NCBI RefSeq assembly: GCF_011397635.1
Contig: NC_064763.1
Span: 24,317,437 to 24,381,436 of the forward strand
Source of the DNA: Epinephelus fuscoguttatus
Lineage: Eukaryota > Chordata > Actinopteri > Perciformes > Serranidae
Reading direction: 5' to 3'
Length of the DNA: 64,000 nt
Positions 39,701 to 58,437 of this stretch are shown one piece after another; position 1 is the first letter of the stretch, and each line of letters opens with the position of its first letter. A model generated the notes under the pieces. The model saw only the letters and a list, made by a program, of their open reading frames with translations, had not been told where the DNA came from and did no database searches. The position numbers and the translations under genes were made by a program.

Positions 39701-40948
39701 TGAGTGCAAACCAATTACCTGACACAGCAGGAGTGGTTTGGGGGAAGCCTGACATGTAAAGCCTACAGCATTGTTGAACTAAGTTCAGATCTTATCTAAC
39801 ATAAACATGCCTTACATCCAGAAGGCGCTGTTAATTTTTTTTGTTATTACTGTCACCTCATTATTTTAGGAAAAAAATATGAAGGTTAAAAAAGTATTTG
39901 CTGAGAAAAAAGCATCAGATTTACGCATTACTGTGCGTAATTACGCATATTAAAATACCACATTCTCCCGTGTTACCTTTACCCCGGCTGCAGCGTGAAC
40001 CCCAATAAAGAATTTTACCTGTCGAGTGAAGAGGATTGCTGTGTCCCAGTAGTCTGGATGCTTGTCGTTGTTTTTGTTCATCTTTTTTTGCCAAGTGCAA
40101 AAGTTTCGCAGTGTCATGGCTGCGTTCCCGGACACTTTGGGTCCTTTGTCCTCCTCGTATAAAATGACGATCTTCACAACTAAGATGTTGATGGAATTGA
40201 GAATACTGGGGTGTCTGTAGAGTCTCGCTGCCACTGACATCAATGTCAAGAGGTAGTGTTTTAGGTCATCTCCATGGAACTTCGCCATGGACTCGTCCGC
40301 CACCACGAGCGTCTCCACGAACCGGGGGATTGAAGCGAACCTTTTGGATCTCCCCATCCTCCTCAGCATCGTTTCGGTCACATTGCTGTAATCTTGCAGT
40401 CGCTTGTATTTCTCCAACAATTGCGCAACCTGGAGACTTATGTCGCTGTCCACTGCGCACCTAGAGGTTGAATTAAGCTTCAGGTTGTTGCTGGTTCTGC
40501 GCCGGATGATGTGCGCGCCTTCCGCGCTTGTGGTGTCATTTTGCACCGGGCTGATGAAATATTCCCAGCCGTGGAAGCCAAATGCACCTTGTAAACCCTT
40601 ACAGAGGCTCAAAGCAGCGTAAGAATGTGGGTCAGCATTCACATATCCGGAGTAAAAACACCGGCTCAGGTCAGTGGTAACATCGGCGTTGGAGAGCCAG
40701 AATGCGTCTTGGTTAGAAATGGAAGGGGCTATGAAATTAGAGTCCTGGTGTAAATCAATCACTAATTCCTGCTGAAAAGCTCTTATTTTTAGGACACTTT
40801 TTTCATTAAGGATATCCACGTCGTTGTCAAAATCCCTCCTGTCATGGTTATCCAATCTAATAGGGAAGCAGAGTTCACTTTCCATGCACCGAACAAGTTT
40901 TGAGAGCGAGACCACAAAGCAGAGGAGAAAAGTTGTTCTGATAAACAT
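26920..40948 (-). CDS. adamts15: ADAMTS15 secreted metalloprotease, complete 8-exon gene
   Basis: CDS join on the minus strand: 40948-40019, 35308-35176, 35038-34871, 31427-31144, 30108-29931, 29832-29660, 28018-27843, 27712-26920, total 2,835 nt, 944 residues plus TAG. All introns are GT/AG and all phases agree. Start: the ATG at 40948 gives a typical signal peptide (hydrophobic residues about 5-16). The frame is open only a few codons further, beginning TTG, to an in-frame TGA at 40987. Order: signal peptide, prodomain, furin site RSKR at 200-203, metalloprotease from F204 with zinc motif [12 protein letters not shown] (352-363), disintegrin-like/Cys region, central TSP1 (about 507-562), Cys-rich, spacer, then two C-terminal TSP1 repeats (about 837-888 and 889-944). 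Two C-terminal TSP1 repeats, an ending in [12 protein letters not shown] and a length near the human protein (950, from memory) point to ADAMTS15 rather than ADAMTS1, 5 or 8. The family cleaves proteoglycans such as versican in the extracellular matrix. Whether this is the a or b fish paralogue cannot be told. Confidence 0.95.
27843..28018 (-). CDS. adamts15: adamts15 exon 7: Cys-rich region end
   Basis: 176 nt, residues 623-680, starting [20 protein letters not shown] and containing [14 protein letters not shown], ending phase 2 at KPE before GTGAGT. Confidence 0.92.
28019..29659 (-). other. adamts15 intron 6 (1.6 kb)
   Basis: No coding exon. It contains GCTAGC/GTTAGC-rich repetitive sequence at about 28,370-28,700 and an A-run near 28,840. 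The family is not recognised. Confidence 0.5.
29660..29832 (-). CDS. adamts15: adamts15 exon 6: start of Cys-rich region
   Basis: 173 nt, residues 565-622, including [18 protein letters not shown] and ending APK in phase 0. The intron separating it from exon 5 is 98 bp. Confidence 0.92.
29931..30108 (-). CDS. adamts15: adamts15 exon 5: central thrombospondin type 1 repeat
   Basis: 178 nt, residues 506-564, starting [20 protein letters not shown]. The W-x-x-W-like start and CSRTCGGG are diagnostic of TSP1 repeats. Ends in phase 1 before GTACGC. Confidence 0.93.
30109..31143 (-). other. adamts15 intron 4, contains dispersed repeat
   Basis: About 1 kb without coding potential. Internal repeats of TTCTTTAGAGGTTCTCT (about 30,260 and 30,350) and a segment at about 30,990-31,096 ending near TTTTTGTTTAGAGTG look like a fish non-autonomous element. 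No TSD was identified. Confidence 0.45.
31144..31427 (-). CDS. adamts15: adamts15 exon 4: disintegrin-like and cysteine-containing segment
   Basis: 284 nt encoding residues 412-505, cysteine-rich, including [17 protein letters not shown] and [13 protein letters not shown], ending in phase 0. Compared with the remembered human sequence it has one extra residue around [10 protein letters not shown]. Confidence 0.92.
31428..34870 (-). other. adamts15 intron 3 (3.4 kb)
   Basis: No coding exon is seen. A short (TG)n lies at 32431-32446. A GC-richer block at about 34,050-34,620 begins GCCCCTTTTAAACTGCC and may be a mobile element, but I could not define its ends. Confidence 0.6.
34871..35038 (-). 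CDS. adamts15: adamts15 exon 3: completion of zinc site and Met-turn
   Basis: 168 nt encoding the rest of G355 to G411. It supplies the second and third zinc ligands H356 and H362 (HVFNMPHD) and the NHMMSPTL segment that holds the methionine under the active site. It ends in phase 1 in DSGHG before GTGAGA. Confidence 0.93.
35176..35308 (-). CDS. adamts15: adamts15 exon 2: catalytic domain up to HELG
   Basis: 133 nt encoding residues 311-354 and the first base of G355. It begins [17 protein letters not shown] and ends inside the zinc-binding motif (H352, E353), in phase 1. Acceptor CTCCAG and donor GTGAGC are canonical. The next intron is only 137 bp. Confidence 0.93.
35309..40018 (-). other. 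adamts15 intron 1 (4.7 kb)
   Basis: No exon-like coding segment is seen. It contains a GGGCCCCT-rich repeat fragment near 35,360-35,620, a segment at about 37,385-37,510 resembling the reverse complement of the tandem array at 9.6-12.3 kb, and a repeat at about 37,582-38,080 with an internal 85-bp duplication. The rest is unassigned. Confidence 0.7.
37804..37973 (+). repeat. 85-bp tandem duplication (two units)
   Basis: Units start GCTAGCTAGCTTTAACAG at 37804 and GCTAGCTAGCTTTAACAGG at 37889 and share TTAGGAGGAACCGTCAG and CTCTGATCACCAGAAATG with only a few differences. They lie inside a repeat-like block of adamts15 intron 1. Confidence 0.9.
40019..40948 (-). CDS. adamts15: adamts15 exon 1: signal peptide, prodomain, start of protease domain
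   Basis: This exon encodes residues 1-310 and ends in phase 0 at FTRQ before the donor GTAAAA. It holds the signal peptide, a prodomain with a lone cysteine in SRCAVD (about residue 163, cysteine-switch candidate), the furin site RSKR (200-203) and the first 107 residues of the catalytic domain. Several N-x-S/T sites lie in the prodomain. Confidence 0.93.
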
Positions 40949-41879
40949 GACGATGTTTGCATTCAATAAAGAATGCAATGACCATCAGAGAAAACAAAAC
41001 GATAATGAATCTGCAAGCTCAGTGGAAGCGGTGAGAGCCACAGATCAGGGTGCAGAGCATAATCCAGTGCGCACGATTCTAAAACAATGCAGGTCGTACG
41101 AGTCCACTCAGTGCAAACTCCTCCTGGTCATGACCCATTCCCATTCTCCACCTGTGTGTGCTGAGTCGACTGCTGCCTTCTGTGGACTTTATGCATTTTC
41201 GTCATGTGTAAAAAATATGGAAACTTAATCTCCCTTTTGGAGGGGGGCAGTCTTTGGAGGCGCTCATTGGATGCGCGTCTCAGCTCGAGACTTTTTCTGC
41301 GGCCACTTGAAACCCAGCGAACAGCAGGCCTATCATCATGTCCCAGCACACACTGTGATGAGTTACCAGAGCTCCTTCTTCCAGGGTTTTGTGCTCTCAG
41401 ACCCTGCCTGACTCCACAGGCACTCTGCACAGCTACATCAGTCCATTATTCACTTGAGACTTTTGGCAACATTGCGGAGGTGTAAACAGTAACAGCACTT
41501 AACATCTCACATAAAGAACAGAGCGCTACATCAGCAGAAGTATCTCCTTTTAATGCACAACTAAGAATGATGCTTTAACAACGTATATAGCATCTTAAAT
41601 GTAACATCAGTGAGCTGCAGATATATTACAGAGATTTTAAAAATACTTTGAACGCGACACAAGTCTCTTTAAAATAGCAGCTGAAATCCTTCAGAGGAAT
41701 ATTGGGCTGCTGTGATTCCTTATCAGCTTTCATGTCACGGTCACATCTGTTTCTTTGCGTAACTCGCATGCGACATCTGGTGGACAACCAATGAACTGAG
41801 CTCTTTCAATTTCAAGATTAAGAGTAGTCGGATTATTATTGTCAGATTTATCCTGTAATACAATGACACAAGTGCAGAG

Positions 41880-43475
41880 CAGTGGTGGAAAGTACCTATG
41901 CATATTTATTTAAGTTGGCTACTGTACTTTGGTACACTTCTGAAGGACTGATAATGGAAGTTTGTATTTTTACTCCACTGCATTTCAGAGGGACATGTTG
42001 ACCGTTTAGCTGTGGTGACAGAATACTGAATAGATTAAATCAGTCTTTTAAAATATATTGATTTGTTAAAGACTACTATATCTATCAACTGTAAAATGCA
42101 ACTTGCACGTTAAGCAGCATTATTAATTTGTTTCCTCTTTGACCTATTTCTTATACTGCTGTGATATGTGACTTTCTCCTGTAAGTCTCATCTAATGCAT
42201 CTAATAATAGTAATAATAGCCAAATAGTAGCCTACCACTACTACGACTACTACTTCTACTAATGATGACAATAATGATATAGCATTCTTAATAGGACCAT
42301 TCTGCATAATGAGTTTAACTTTAATGTTACACTGACACTGATACGTTGATAACCAGTGGCGTTGTTAGGCCTGAGCGTTCGAAGCTTCAGCCCTGAATGT
42401 TTTGTCAGTCTCCCTGGATCCAGATATATAGGCTATATGTATTATTTCAAAAATAAGAATAGGCCTAATAATAGAAAACAAAAAGTCCCCAATTTAATAT
42501 TTCATCTTTCTGTTCCTGCATTAAAAGTAAGATATTGTTGATCAAAAATGCATGTTTTGGGTCCTCTCTGTCATTTAAGCAGTGCACTTTGTGTGATCAC
42601 ATGTGTGTGCAAGAGAGAGAGAGCACCCCAATAATGTTGAAGGCTTTATACATATACTGTATATACTACTGAGTGGTTTAATGTATAATAATATATAATA
42701 CATCACCATTTATTAGTTGATTTTTTTCCCCACTGACATAAACTGCAGTTTTAATAAAATGCTATAGACAACAATAGACACTTCTTCCCTGTGTTTTCTT
42801 ACATAATACAGTCGTTCTGTCTCTTGTGATCTGTGGGCTAATAGAAGGCCATTTGACCAGTGTGTCCTGAAAGATTTGTTCTTAAACACTGGTTTAAGAA
42901 GACCACTTATTACTGTCAACCAGCTGTGTATGGGCTCTTTACGTGGGTAATTAAAGAGTAAACTGAAGCACAGGATATAAACATTTACTGAAATATAGTG
43001 CATAGCTGTAAAAACCAGCACAAATATTTGCTAGTGACGAGATATAAACATCCTTTTACCAACCAGTGCAGCATTGTCAGCTAAACTCGCTGGAGTTTAT
43101 GCATAGCTTACACGAGGCAACCTTTAGTAGACGGTAACGTAACAACTAACTGATCACAAAAGTGTCATCTGAGAAAGAAACGAAGTAACGTGTAGCAACA
43201 GCACAGTTTCACTAACAAAATGTGCTGTGTTTTTATAACTTCTTTATGCAAATAATATCAAATAAGCAAGTAGCTGTCGTGATATCAGGCAAGTTTTCTG
43301 AAGGGAGCATTTCAACTGAAAGATGACATTGCTTAATAATGTACAGTTGATTATATTTAGTATTTTTAAGCTGACTTTTCAAAGTAACAAAAGCACACAA
43401 ATAAATGTAGTGGAGTAAAAAGTAGTGTAAGTATATTAGTATAAAGTAGCATAAGATGGAAATACTCAAGTAGGC
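41880..43475. mobile_element. hAT-like repeat with CAGTGGTGGAAAGTA end
   Basis: The left end CAGTGGTGGAAAGTACC, followed by TTTTTACTCCACTGCATTTCAGAGG, is a sequence class I recognise as a common teleost hAT-like repeat. The right part (about 43,390-43,470) carries the inverted counterpart, TGTAGTGGAGTAAAAAGTA. The right terminal bases appear lost, so the ends are approximate. Confidence 0.5.
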
Positions 43476-44130
43476 CTACAAGTGCCTTAAATTCTCTAAA
43501 TTTTAATTATAGCAGTTGCAAAGTATTCTGTTTCTAGGCTACTCTACTAATTAGTAACAACTGCTCATATTTTTGACACCACACAAACAAGTACAGACTA
43601 TTACTTTGTGTTTTACAATGAGAGAATCCTCCTTGGCTCCTCAGATGACGTCACTCCTCCAGCTCGCCCCTGTTCTGTTGTCCGCTCAGCCCGTTGTCAG
43701 GCACGCGACAGTGGTTGCTACGCTAAGGACCCCTTGTTTCGTGTTGTCCACAGAAATGCCAGTTTGGACTTTCGCATTAATGGAAAGAATTGCTTAAAAA
43801 AACACGACTCGTTTCAAAGAACAAGATACATTTTGTTATATCATACAAATTCTGAATATATTTATGTGACAAGTCAAACTTTTACTCTATCTTTTGTAAC
43901 TTTTGTGAAACGGCAGTTAGACTCGCGCTCGAGCGTTAATATTTTTGTTGTCGTCTTATCTAAAAAGTAGAAGCACGCAACAGTAAGCTGTGCCTAAAAT
44001 TGATATTAGCATCTTCTTTAGGCTGCTAGCTACAACTAGTGACTTGTAAAGTTTAAAGATTTGACTACAAGTATACACGTATCCCGTGTTTGCTTACAAA
44101 GAGTGAAACAACCGCTTATCTAACTTACCG

Positions 44131-44154
44131 ATGTACGGTTTGTGTCCGTTATAA
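44131..44154 (+). promoter_or_regulatory. Possible short uORF upstream of stk36
   Basis: ATG followed by six codons and TAA, 18 nt before the stk36 ATG. It is relevant only if the transcript starts upstream of it, which cannot be seen. Confidence 0.25.
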
Positions 44155-44172
44155 CGGTAGCCTCCTTGCGAC

Positions 44173-52650
<8,478 letters not shown>

Positions 52651-52695
52651 ATGGAGATCTTTGTTAGCTTAACTGAAACTGTGGCTGTGTGTTGT

Positions 52696-52701
52696 AATAA
52701 A
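52696..52701 (+). promoter_or_regulatory. Candidate polyadenylation signal of stk36
   Basis: AATAAA 46 nt after the TAA of the preferred last exon. A second one lies near 52,880. The first would place the transcript end near 52,720, before the convergent atf5 3' end. Confidence 0.5.
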
Positions 52702-52719
52702 CTTGTTACTGTTATCTGA

Positions 52720-53237
52720 TGTTTCATTTAATGACAGGTTCAAATTTCATTGAGAAATAACTGTAACTCAAAGATCTTGACGCAGATTTTCTTTTTTATT
52801 AGAAGAGATTATTTTTATTCTTTGTTCTCCACAATAATAAAGAGCAACAGTCGTTATAAGAGCGACAAATATGTGGTGTAATAAACTTTTGCATTAGAAG
52901 TGTTTCCATGCTGTGACAGCAGCGCAGGTTGGTTGTGTTCAGCTGTAGCGCACGTTATTGATATTTAGAAGTCGTGTTTTCTGACCTGAAATAACTCTGA
53001 CGCACGGATTTTAATGCCCTTTGCTGCAAAAATTGTGATTTTGGGACATTTAAATAAAATCGGCTTGATTTATTGGACAGTCGGGCCACCGCGAGCAGCA
53101 TTTTTGAAAGCATCAATTAATTTCCAGAGGGTTATTTGACGTTAAATTAATTGTTCATCTCTTTTAAAATTGCTAATTTTGCAGCGTGATATCGACTTTG
53201 CAAGATCTGCCCAATAATGACAATATTAAAAGCTTTA

Positions 53238-53285
<48 letters not shown>

Positions 53286-53520
53286 ATGTGAAGTGCAGCC
53301 TCTGAATGGGCCGCGGGCTCGGATCAAAAAGCAGCGGCGTCCGCGTCCATCGGGCCCTGCAGGGCTCAACTTTGCTTTAAAAAAGAAATTTAATGCATTC
53401 AATGACACACAACTTGTTTCCAAGCTGGAACAGCTGGTTTCTGATAAATATGACAGTGAAAATAATTCCCAGTGAATCCCCAACCTGGAGAAAAAACCCC
53501 GACAAAACACAGCGGACTGA
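52720..53520. other. Tail-to-tail spacer between stk36 and atf5
   Basis: About 0.8 kb without coding potential, holding the (CT)n(GT)n microsatellite at 53242-53286. Confidence 0.55.
53242..53286 (+). repeat. (CT)n(GT)n compound microsatellite
   Basis: Fourteen CT units followed by about eight GT units. Confidence 0.95.
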
Positions 53521-53533
53521 GTTGATGACACAC

Positions 53534-53539
53534 TTTATT
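53534..53539 (-). promoter_or_regulatory. Candidate polyadenylation signal of atf5
   Basis: AATAAA on the minus strand, 1.9 kb after the atf5 stop, followed by G/T-rich sequence. The interval 53,540-55,425 has no other gene and reads as an AT-rich 3' UTR with homopolymer runs. Confidence 0.45.
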
Positions 53540-55425
53540 TTTTTGAAAGGAAAAAACAGCTGACGTCACACAAAGGAAATATATGATTAAATTAAATTTA
53601 AAAAGCGTTAAAATGTGCTGTCACATATTTTTGGTTTTAACATTCGGAGTTGATAGTACACCGCAGCAGGGTCAAACAGTGTGACATGAATTTCTCTCTA
53701 AAAAAAAAAAAAAAAAAACTCCATGAACACAAATAAATATGAGTCAATGAGTCAGCGCTCATATCCGAGATTGTCTCAAAATAAATATGCATAGAAAAAA
53801 ATCTATCCTCGGTATAGGCATATTTAACAGTAACAGTAGTGGTAGTATTTGCTCAGCAACAAATTGGATTGGAAAATAATTTACACAGCATCCTCTTACA
53901 CCAAAGCTAGCACTGCAAAAGCCTCAACAAATAACCTAATGAGATTTTTTTTTCAGTTAATTTTCTACAAAGAAAAGGCTAACACACTCTGCTCCCTGAA
54001 CATACAAAAGTTGTTACAAATTAGTGCAGATCAGCCAGAGGCCTAGAAAACTTATTGCCTTAACAAGCACTTTAGAGGAAGAACCCCGACTTATTTCTCA
54101 AATCCTACATTTTCTACTTCATTTATGGAAAAACATGCAGAGGGAGGCTGCTAAAACTCCACTAGGTATAATATTTGTACATAATGAAAACCTTTTTTTT
54201 TTTCTTTTTTTTTTTTTACATCAGGAAAACCTGCATGTCAATAGCAGTGAAATCTTGAAATGAAGAAAAGAAGCCTCCAGCCATGAATCATCTACATTTG
54301 TAGGACTGGAGGACTAATTGCATATCCTGAGCTGCAAAACAGATTGTATAATTTGCAATATGCAATAGAAGAAAATTTTAGAAACTGCCACAAACATGAT
54401 AAAATGTCAGTTTCCATCTTTAAAACAGTAAAAATGAGAAGCTATTTTGGTCACGGAATTTATAATTTGGACATTATTCACCGCTGGAAGATGATTTGTT
54501 ACATTAAATATAATGCAAATATCAGGGGAGAAACAAATGTAAATACAACAGACACAGTGATGTTTCTAACAAAGCAGGATAACATGTAGATGTAGACTTT
54601 CTGTAAAAGAAAAAGGAATTACATGCCTAAAACATCCAAGTCTCTTTAACTAATGAAAATTTTGGATTGCATTAAACCTGCAATCAATTAAATGCTTCTC
54701 CAAAAAAACCACAACAATATTAAACTGAATATTTTGCAAAGGTCGAAGACGAAAAATTTTTTGCTCTTATGTGCACCAGCCGCTCTTTCCGTAATCGTAA
54801 AAGTCAACACATCGTCAAGCGCAATTCTAATATTTTAAAATATTCATAGCAATTGAAATCACATTTGCTGTCCAAGGGAAGTGAGAAATTATTTGAAACA
54901 AGTATTTGGTTTGAACGATGTGCTCAAAATGAAAAGATGCAGTTTCACATGTAGACACCAAAAACATATTGGACGACTTCGACTGTTAGAACGGTGATAC
55001 AGTGATTGGAAATAAAAGTTTAAACTAGAAAAAACAGCAACATGAAGTTCTATTGCTGACATCAATTCCAATGTAAGGCTGTTAAAAATATCAAACCTGC
55101 ATAAATAATAACATTACTTCATCAGAAATAACCGTATTTCAATTAGTAGATCTGCGCAGTGCGAGATCTATTAAAAATGATTGTCATTTAAAGCATTGCA
55201 ATGCCACAGTGCAGGCTCAAGTGATTAGAGTGCGGAAGCAATGGAAGCATTGGATAGAGTGTTGATTTAAACAGTAAAAAATAATTCACATTAGCAAAGC
55301 ATGCATTTACCCCGCCCGCCATGAAAAAAAAAAAAATAAATTAAACATTCAATTCTGGACAATCTTTAAAGACACCGAATTTTTCCCTGTTACGCCCTCT
55401 TTAAATGTACTTGCAGGAGTTGGTG
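53540..55425 (-). other. Putative atf5 3' untranslated region
   Basis: AT-rich, no coding potential, no recognised mobile element, with T/A homopolymers near 53,701 and 54,190. Assigned by position between the stop codon and the candidate poly(A) signal. Confidence 0.45.
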
Positions 55426-55612
55426 TTACGCTGTTGTGTCCTGCTTGAGCCTTTGGCTGCGGGCCTTGTAAACTTCAATCAGCAGGTCTTTGACATACTG
55501 GATTTCACGTTCTACCGACTCTGCCTTGTCCCGCAGCTCCCGGTTTCTCCCTTCGAGGCAGTGCAACTGTTCCTCCAAAGAATCTAGCTCCGCCCTTTTT
55601 CGCTGGCGATAC
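55426..55612 (-). CDS. atf5: atf5 coding exon 3: basic region end and leucine zipper
   Basis: 187 nt starting [20 protein letters not shown], encoding the dimerisation zipper and a 15-residue tail. The stop TAA is at 55426-55428. Confidence 0.94.
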
Positions 55613-57350
55613 CTGCAGTCACCAATACAAAGATTATAAGCAGATCTTTACATGTGAAATCATGTTGAAAGTTTTATTTCATTAAGCAGAAACTAATATT
55701 TACCTGTGAGCGGCAGTTTTGTTCTGATCTCTCTTCTTCTGTTTGCGTTCGCCGCCTTCGGCTGGAATGAGGTCCTCTTCGTATTTCAAAGCACAGTGGT
55801 CTTCCTTCAACCTGCATGCTTGTCTGTGCCCTGCAGACTCCAAGTTCAGACTCTCCCTCGCCATTAAAAGACACTCTGGGCCCTGATCCTCCAGAAAGTT
55901 ACAGTGTAAATCATGTTGCGCTATCTGTAGACCCTCTGATTTCACCTGTTCATTGATGCTGCCTAAGAAGCTATGATAGGCCTCAGACTGCGGTGTTGCT
56001 GGAAGATAACAACCTTCGCTGCTCTCTGTTTTCCAAGAAACGGTGGCTTTTGTCACCTCCACACTAGTTTTGATACTATTCAGCACCTCGTTGTTGCCAG
56101 TGCCTCCGCTCACCTCCCTCATGCTATACATCAGCAGATCCTCTTTCTTGTGCGGAACATCAAGTGATCCGCCAAAACCAAATCCACCACCAACAACCTT
56201 CGCACCACCTATCACATCTTGACTGAAACAGCAATTTTTCTCGTCTTTTGGTAGAACAGCACATCTTCTGACCTCGACTGCACTACCCAGACAGTAGCTT
56301 TTCCCTACCAGCTGCTCGTCCTCAACACAGCCATAGTTACCTGCGAGGGTCACTGCCGAGTTACCTGAGTTACTTCCTTTGGAACTCAACAAACTGTTGT
56401 CATAGCCTTCACTGAACCTCACACCATCAGGAACTCTTTTCCTAACACACCCACTGGGGCGACTGCAGCTGTACGGGGCGTGTCTTGGAATTTTGGATCG
56501 CCCAATGGGCCCGCCACAGATACTCAGCAGGTCCAGTTCTCCGGTTGCCAGGGTAACAAGGAGTGGGCTGGATTCCGATTGGTTGGATGTCGAGTATGAT
56601 GCATATGGCAGCTGACTGAACGGCTGAGGACCCGCCGGCAGTGGACCCCTGTCGCATTTTCCCAGCCTCGGCCCTTTCTCTGGCAGTGGTTCAGACAGGA
56701 AGTAGTCCTCTAGTTGGGCGAGTTCCTCTTGCAGCAGAGAGGTCATGACCTCCAAGTCAGAGGGCACCTGGATATCATTCTGAAGGGGTGAAGGGGGAAG
56801 GGAGGCATTGGTGGAGGAGGGAGGGGAAGGAGGGTTTGGGAGGTACGAGGAGAAATCCACTTCTTCCGTCATCCAGTCAGTGAGACCATCACCTATTGAG
56901 GAGAGAAAAAAATTGCAGTCGTTACATGCTGTTTGGTGGAGGCAAACGTTACAGCCAAAAAACAACGTTCATGCAAATGTTACAAAAATATCAGTCATCC
57001 AACATAGCACGTAGCAGTTCTCCAAAGGCATAATCTGATCGACAACAGTAAATGCAAAGCAAGATTCTTTCAAAATATAGTTGCAGCATTTCAACATATT
57101 AGGCGTAGCTAGTTTTTTACTTACTGTTCAAGAAGGACGAATGTGCTGCAGTGCCGAGCCCACCTGAAATGGGGAAAAATATAAAAAAGCGTACTCGCTG
57201 CAACTCACCAATTAAGTGCTGACTCTCCTCTGACACCTCCCCCCTGCACCCCTGTGATTGGCTGTGGTTAGCCTGTGGGTGAGAGAGAGCGAGGGGGTCT
57301 GCCGGGCAGACACGAAGAGTCTTCCAAACAGGAGCTGATGTTGCCATCAT
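55426..57350 (-). CDS. atf5: ATF5 bZIP transcription factor
   Basis: CDS join on the minus strand: 57350-57209, 56892-55704, 55612-55426, total 1,518 nt, 505 residues plus TAA. Splices are canonical and phases agree (1, 2). ATG 57350 is directly followed by a second ATG and has an in-frame TGA upstream. Residues 49-59 ([11 protein letters not shown]) match the conserved activation-domain motif of ATF5. The C-terminus has the basic region [20 protein letters not shown] (about 431-450) and a zipper with heptad positions L456, L463, L470, V477, V484 and V491, ending [18 protein letters not shown], which identifies ATF5 over ATF4. It is much longer than human ATF5 (282, from memory) because of a Gly/Ser-rich middle. 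ATF5 is induced in the integrated and mitochondrial stress responses. The leader uORFs (see separate entries) indicate translational control. The fish a/b paralogue is not determined. Confidence 0.93.
55704..56892 (-). CDS. atf5: atf5 coding exon 2: activation region to basic region
   Basis: 1,189 nt, residues 48-444. It carries the DWMTE motif, Pro/Ser-rich segments, a conserved acidic stretch ([17 protein letters not shown]), a long Gly/Ser-rich middle of unknown role, and the first half of the basic region. Ends CACAG before GTAAAT. Confidence 0.93.
57209..57350 (-). CDS. atf5: atf5 coding exon 1 (part of exon 57209-57457)
   Basis: 142 coding nt, residues 1-47, beginning [20 protein letters not shown] and ending HLI plus one base before donor GTGAGT. 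The upstream 107 nt of the same exon (57351-57457, acceptor CCTCCAG) are leader. Confidence 0.88.
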
Positions 57351-58437
57351 ATTGTCTGTTGGCGCTTTGATTCAGTCCAAGTCCAAGCATATGCTGAGAG
57401 CAAGCAGGGTCTGACAGATGGGCCACAGAGAGCAGGGCTGGGTGAGCATAATGAAACCTGGAGGGTAAACAGACACAGGGATCAGAAAAGTGCTGCTATT
57501 AAAAAAAAAAAGATGCAACTTATTCAGTCGACTGGGAATTAGGAATATCACTCCTGCTGCCCTCAGCAAGTTCCTCAACATGACTCAGTCTGGTGATGGA
57601 GTGGCCACAATGAAGAAATCACCTGCAGGTCATCATGTAAGAATCACAGGGGTTTGAGCGATGAGGAAAATCACTCTCCAAAAAAAGCACATTTACAGCA
57701 AAAAATGTAAAAATAAACCACTTAAAAAACCAACCATCAGATGTGACACAGTCAGTGATACTCAAGTGAGAGCTGTGTCCTTTGAGCTTTGAACTCCCTC
57801 AAAGCAAAACGCACTTGACGTCCTCAAAACACGTGGGACCCAGTGACGCTGTCAACAGCCCAACTGTTGTCAAGAGGCACTGGAGTAAGTCTCCCAGTGA
57901 GAGACACCCTGATCATTAAATCGGATTTATACAGATCAGCTGCCTCCAATCCCATGTTCCTTTGAAATTAATCACCTCTGTTTGACCACTTAAGCAGTTT
58001 AGGTGACACTAATGTGGCAGGTTATCTAAATGGAAACCTGGAAAGACCTGCAACTCAAAGTGACAGAATACAGATACTGCATCTCCAGTGTATAAAAGGC
58101 TTGAGACTATATGTTTACATTAATATGATAGTCACAGAGTAAGGGAGCTATCTGATAATAACCCTGCCACGCACTGTTTTTAGCTAAAGCAACCCAAACA
58201 GACTAAACCCTCGAAGGCACGCCATTGAGGAAACATTAAATATTAAAGCAAATAGTCCCTATGAATATATCAAAATAGAGGAAGTTGTACAAGCTATAAA
58301 AAAACAGCCAAACACCAAACTACTTCACAGCTGTAACCACACGTTACGCACACCTGAATACGCCAAATACAACAGCACAAAAACAAACTTTACACAGCCA
58401 CACTGACAGCGAGTGGAAAGAGTTTCACTTACTCCAT
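57268..58437 (-). promoter_or_regulatory. atf5 uORF2, 64 codons plus stop, overlapping the main start
   Basis: The join of 58437-58433 and 57457-57268 gives 195 nt: ATG in good context (A at -3, G at +4), 64 residues, stop TAA at 57268-57270. It overlaps the atf5 CDS by 83 nt in a different frame, so translating it bypasses the atf5 ATG. This is the known inhibitory uORF2 arrangement of ATF4/ATF5. Confidence 0.75.
57458..58432 (-). other. atf5 leader intron
   Basis: 975 bp, GT/AG, between the noncoding exon and the exon holding the start codon. No mobile element is recognised. It interrupts uORF2 after its fifth base. Confidence 0.6.

Larger units (their letters stand above)
40949..44172. 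other. Head-to-head intergenic region adamts15 / stk36
   Basis: 3.2 kb between two divergent start codons. About half (41,880-43,475) is repeat-derived. Both 5' UTRs and promoters must lie in the remainder, but no TATA box or initiator could be assigned with confidence. Confidence 0.6.

Noticed and set aside
40949..40978. Ten-codon upstream extension of the adamts15 frame
   Set aside because: It begins with TTG rather than ATG, and the next codons upstream reach an in-frame TGA at 40987. The ATG at 40948 gives a proper signal peptide.
41128..41430. Opposing frames upstream of adamts15 as an extra small gene
   Set aside because: Position and composition fit the adamts15 5' flank. No homology or splice evidence.
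57372..57449. 25-codon ATG frame in atf5 exon 57209-57457 as a separate uORF
   Set aside because: In the spliced transcript the uORF2 ATG precedes it in better context. It would matter only for transcripts starting inside the leader intron.
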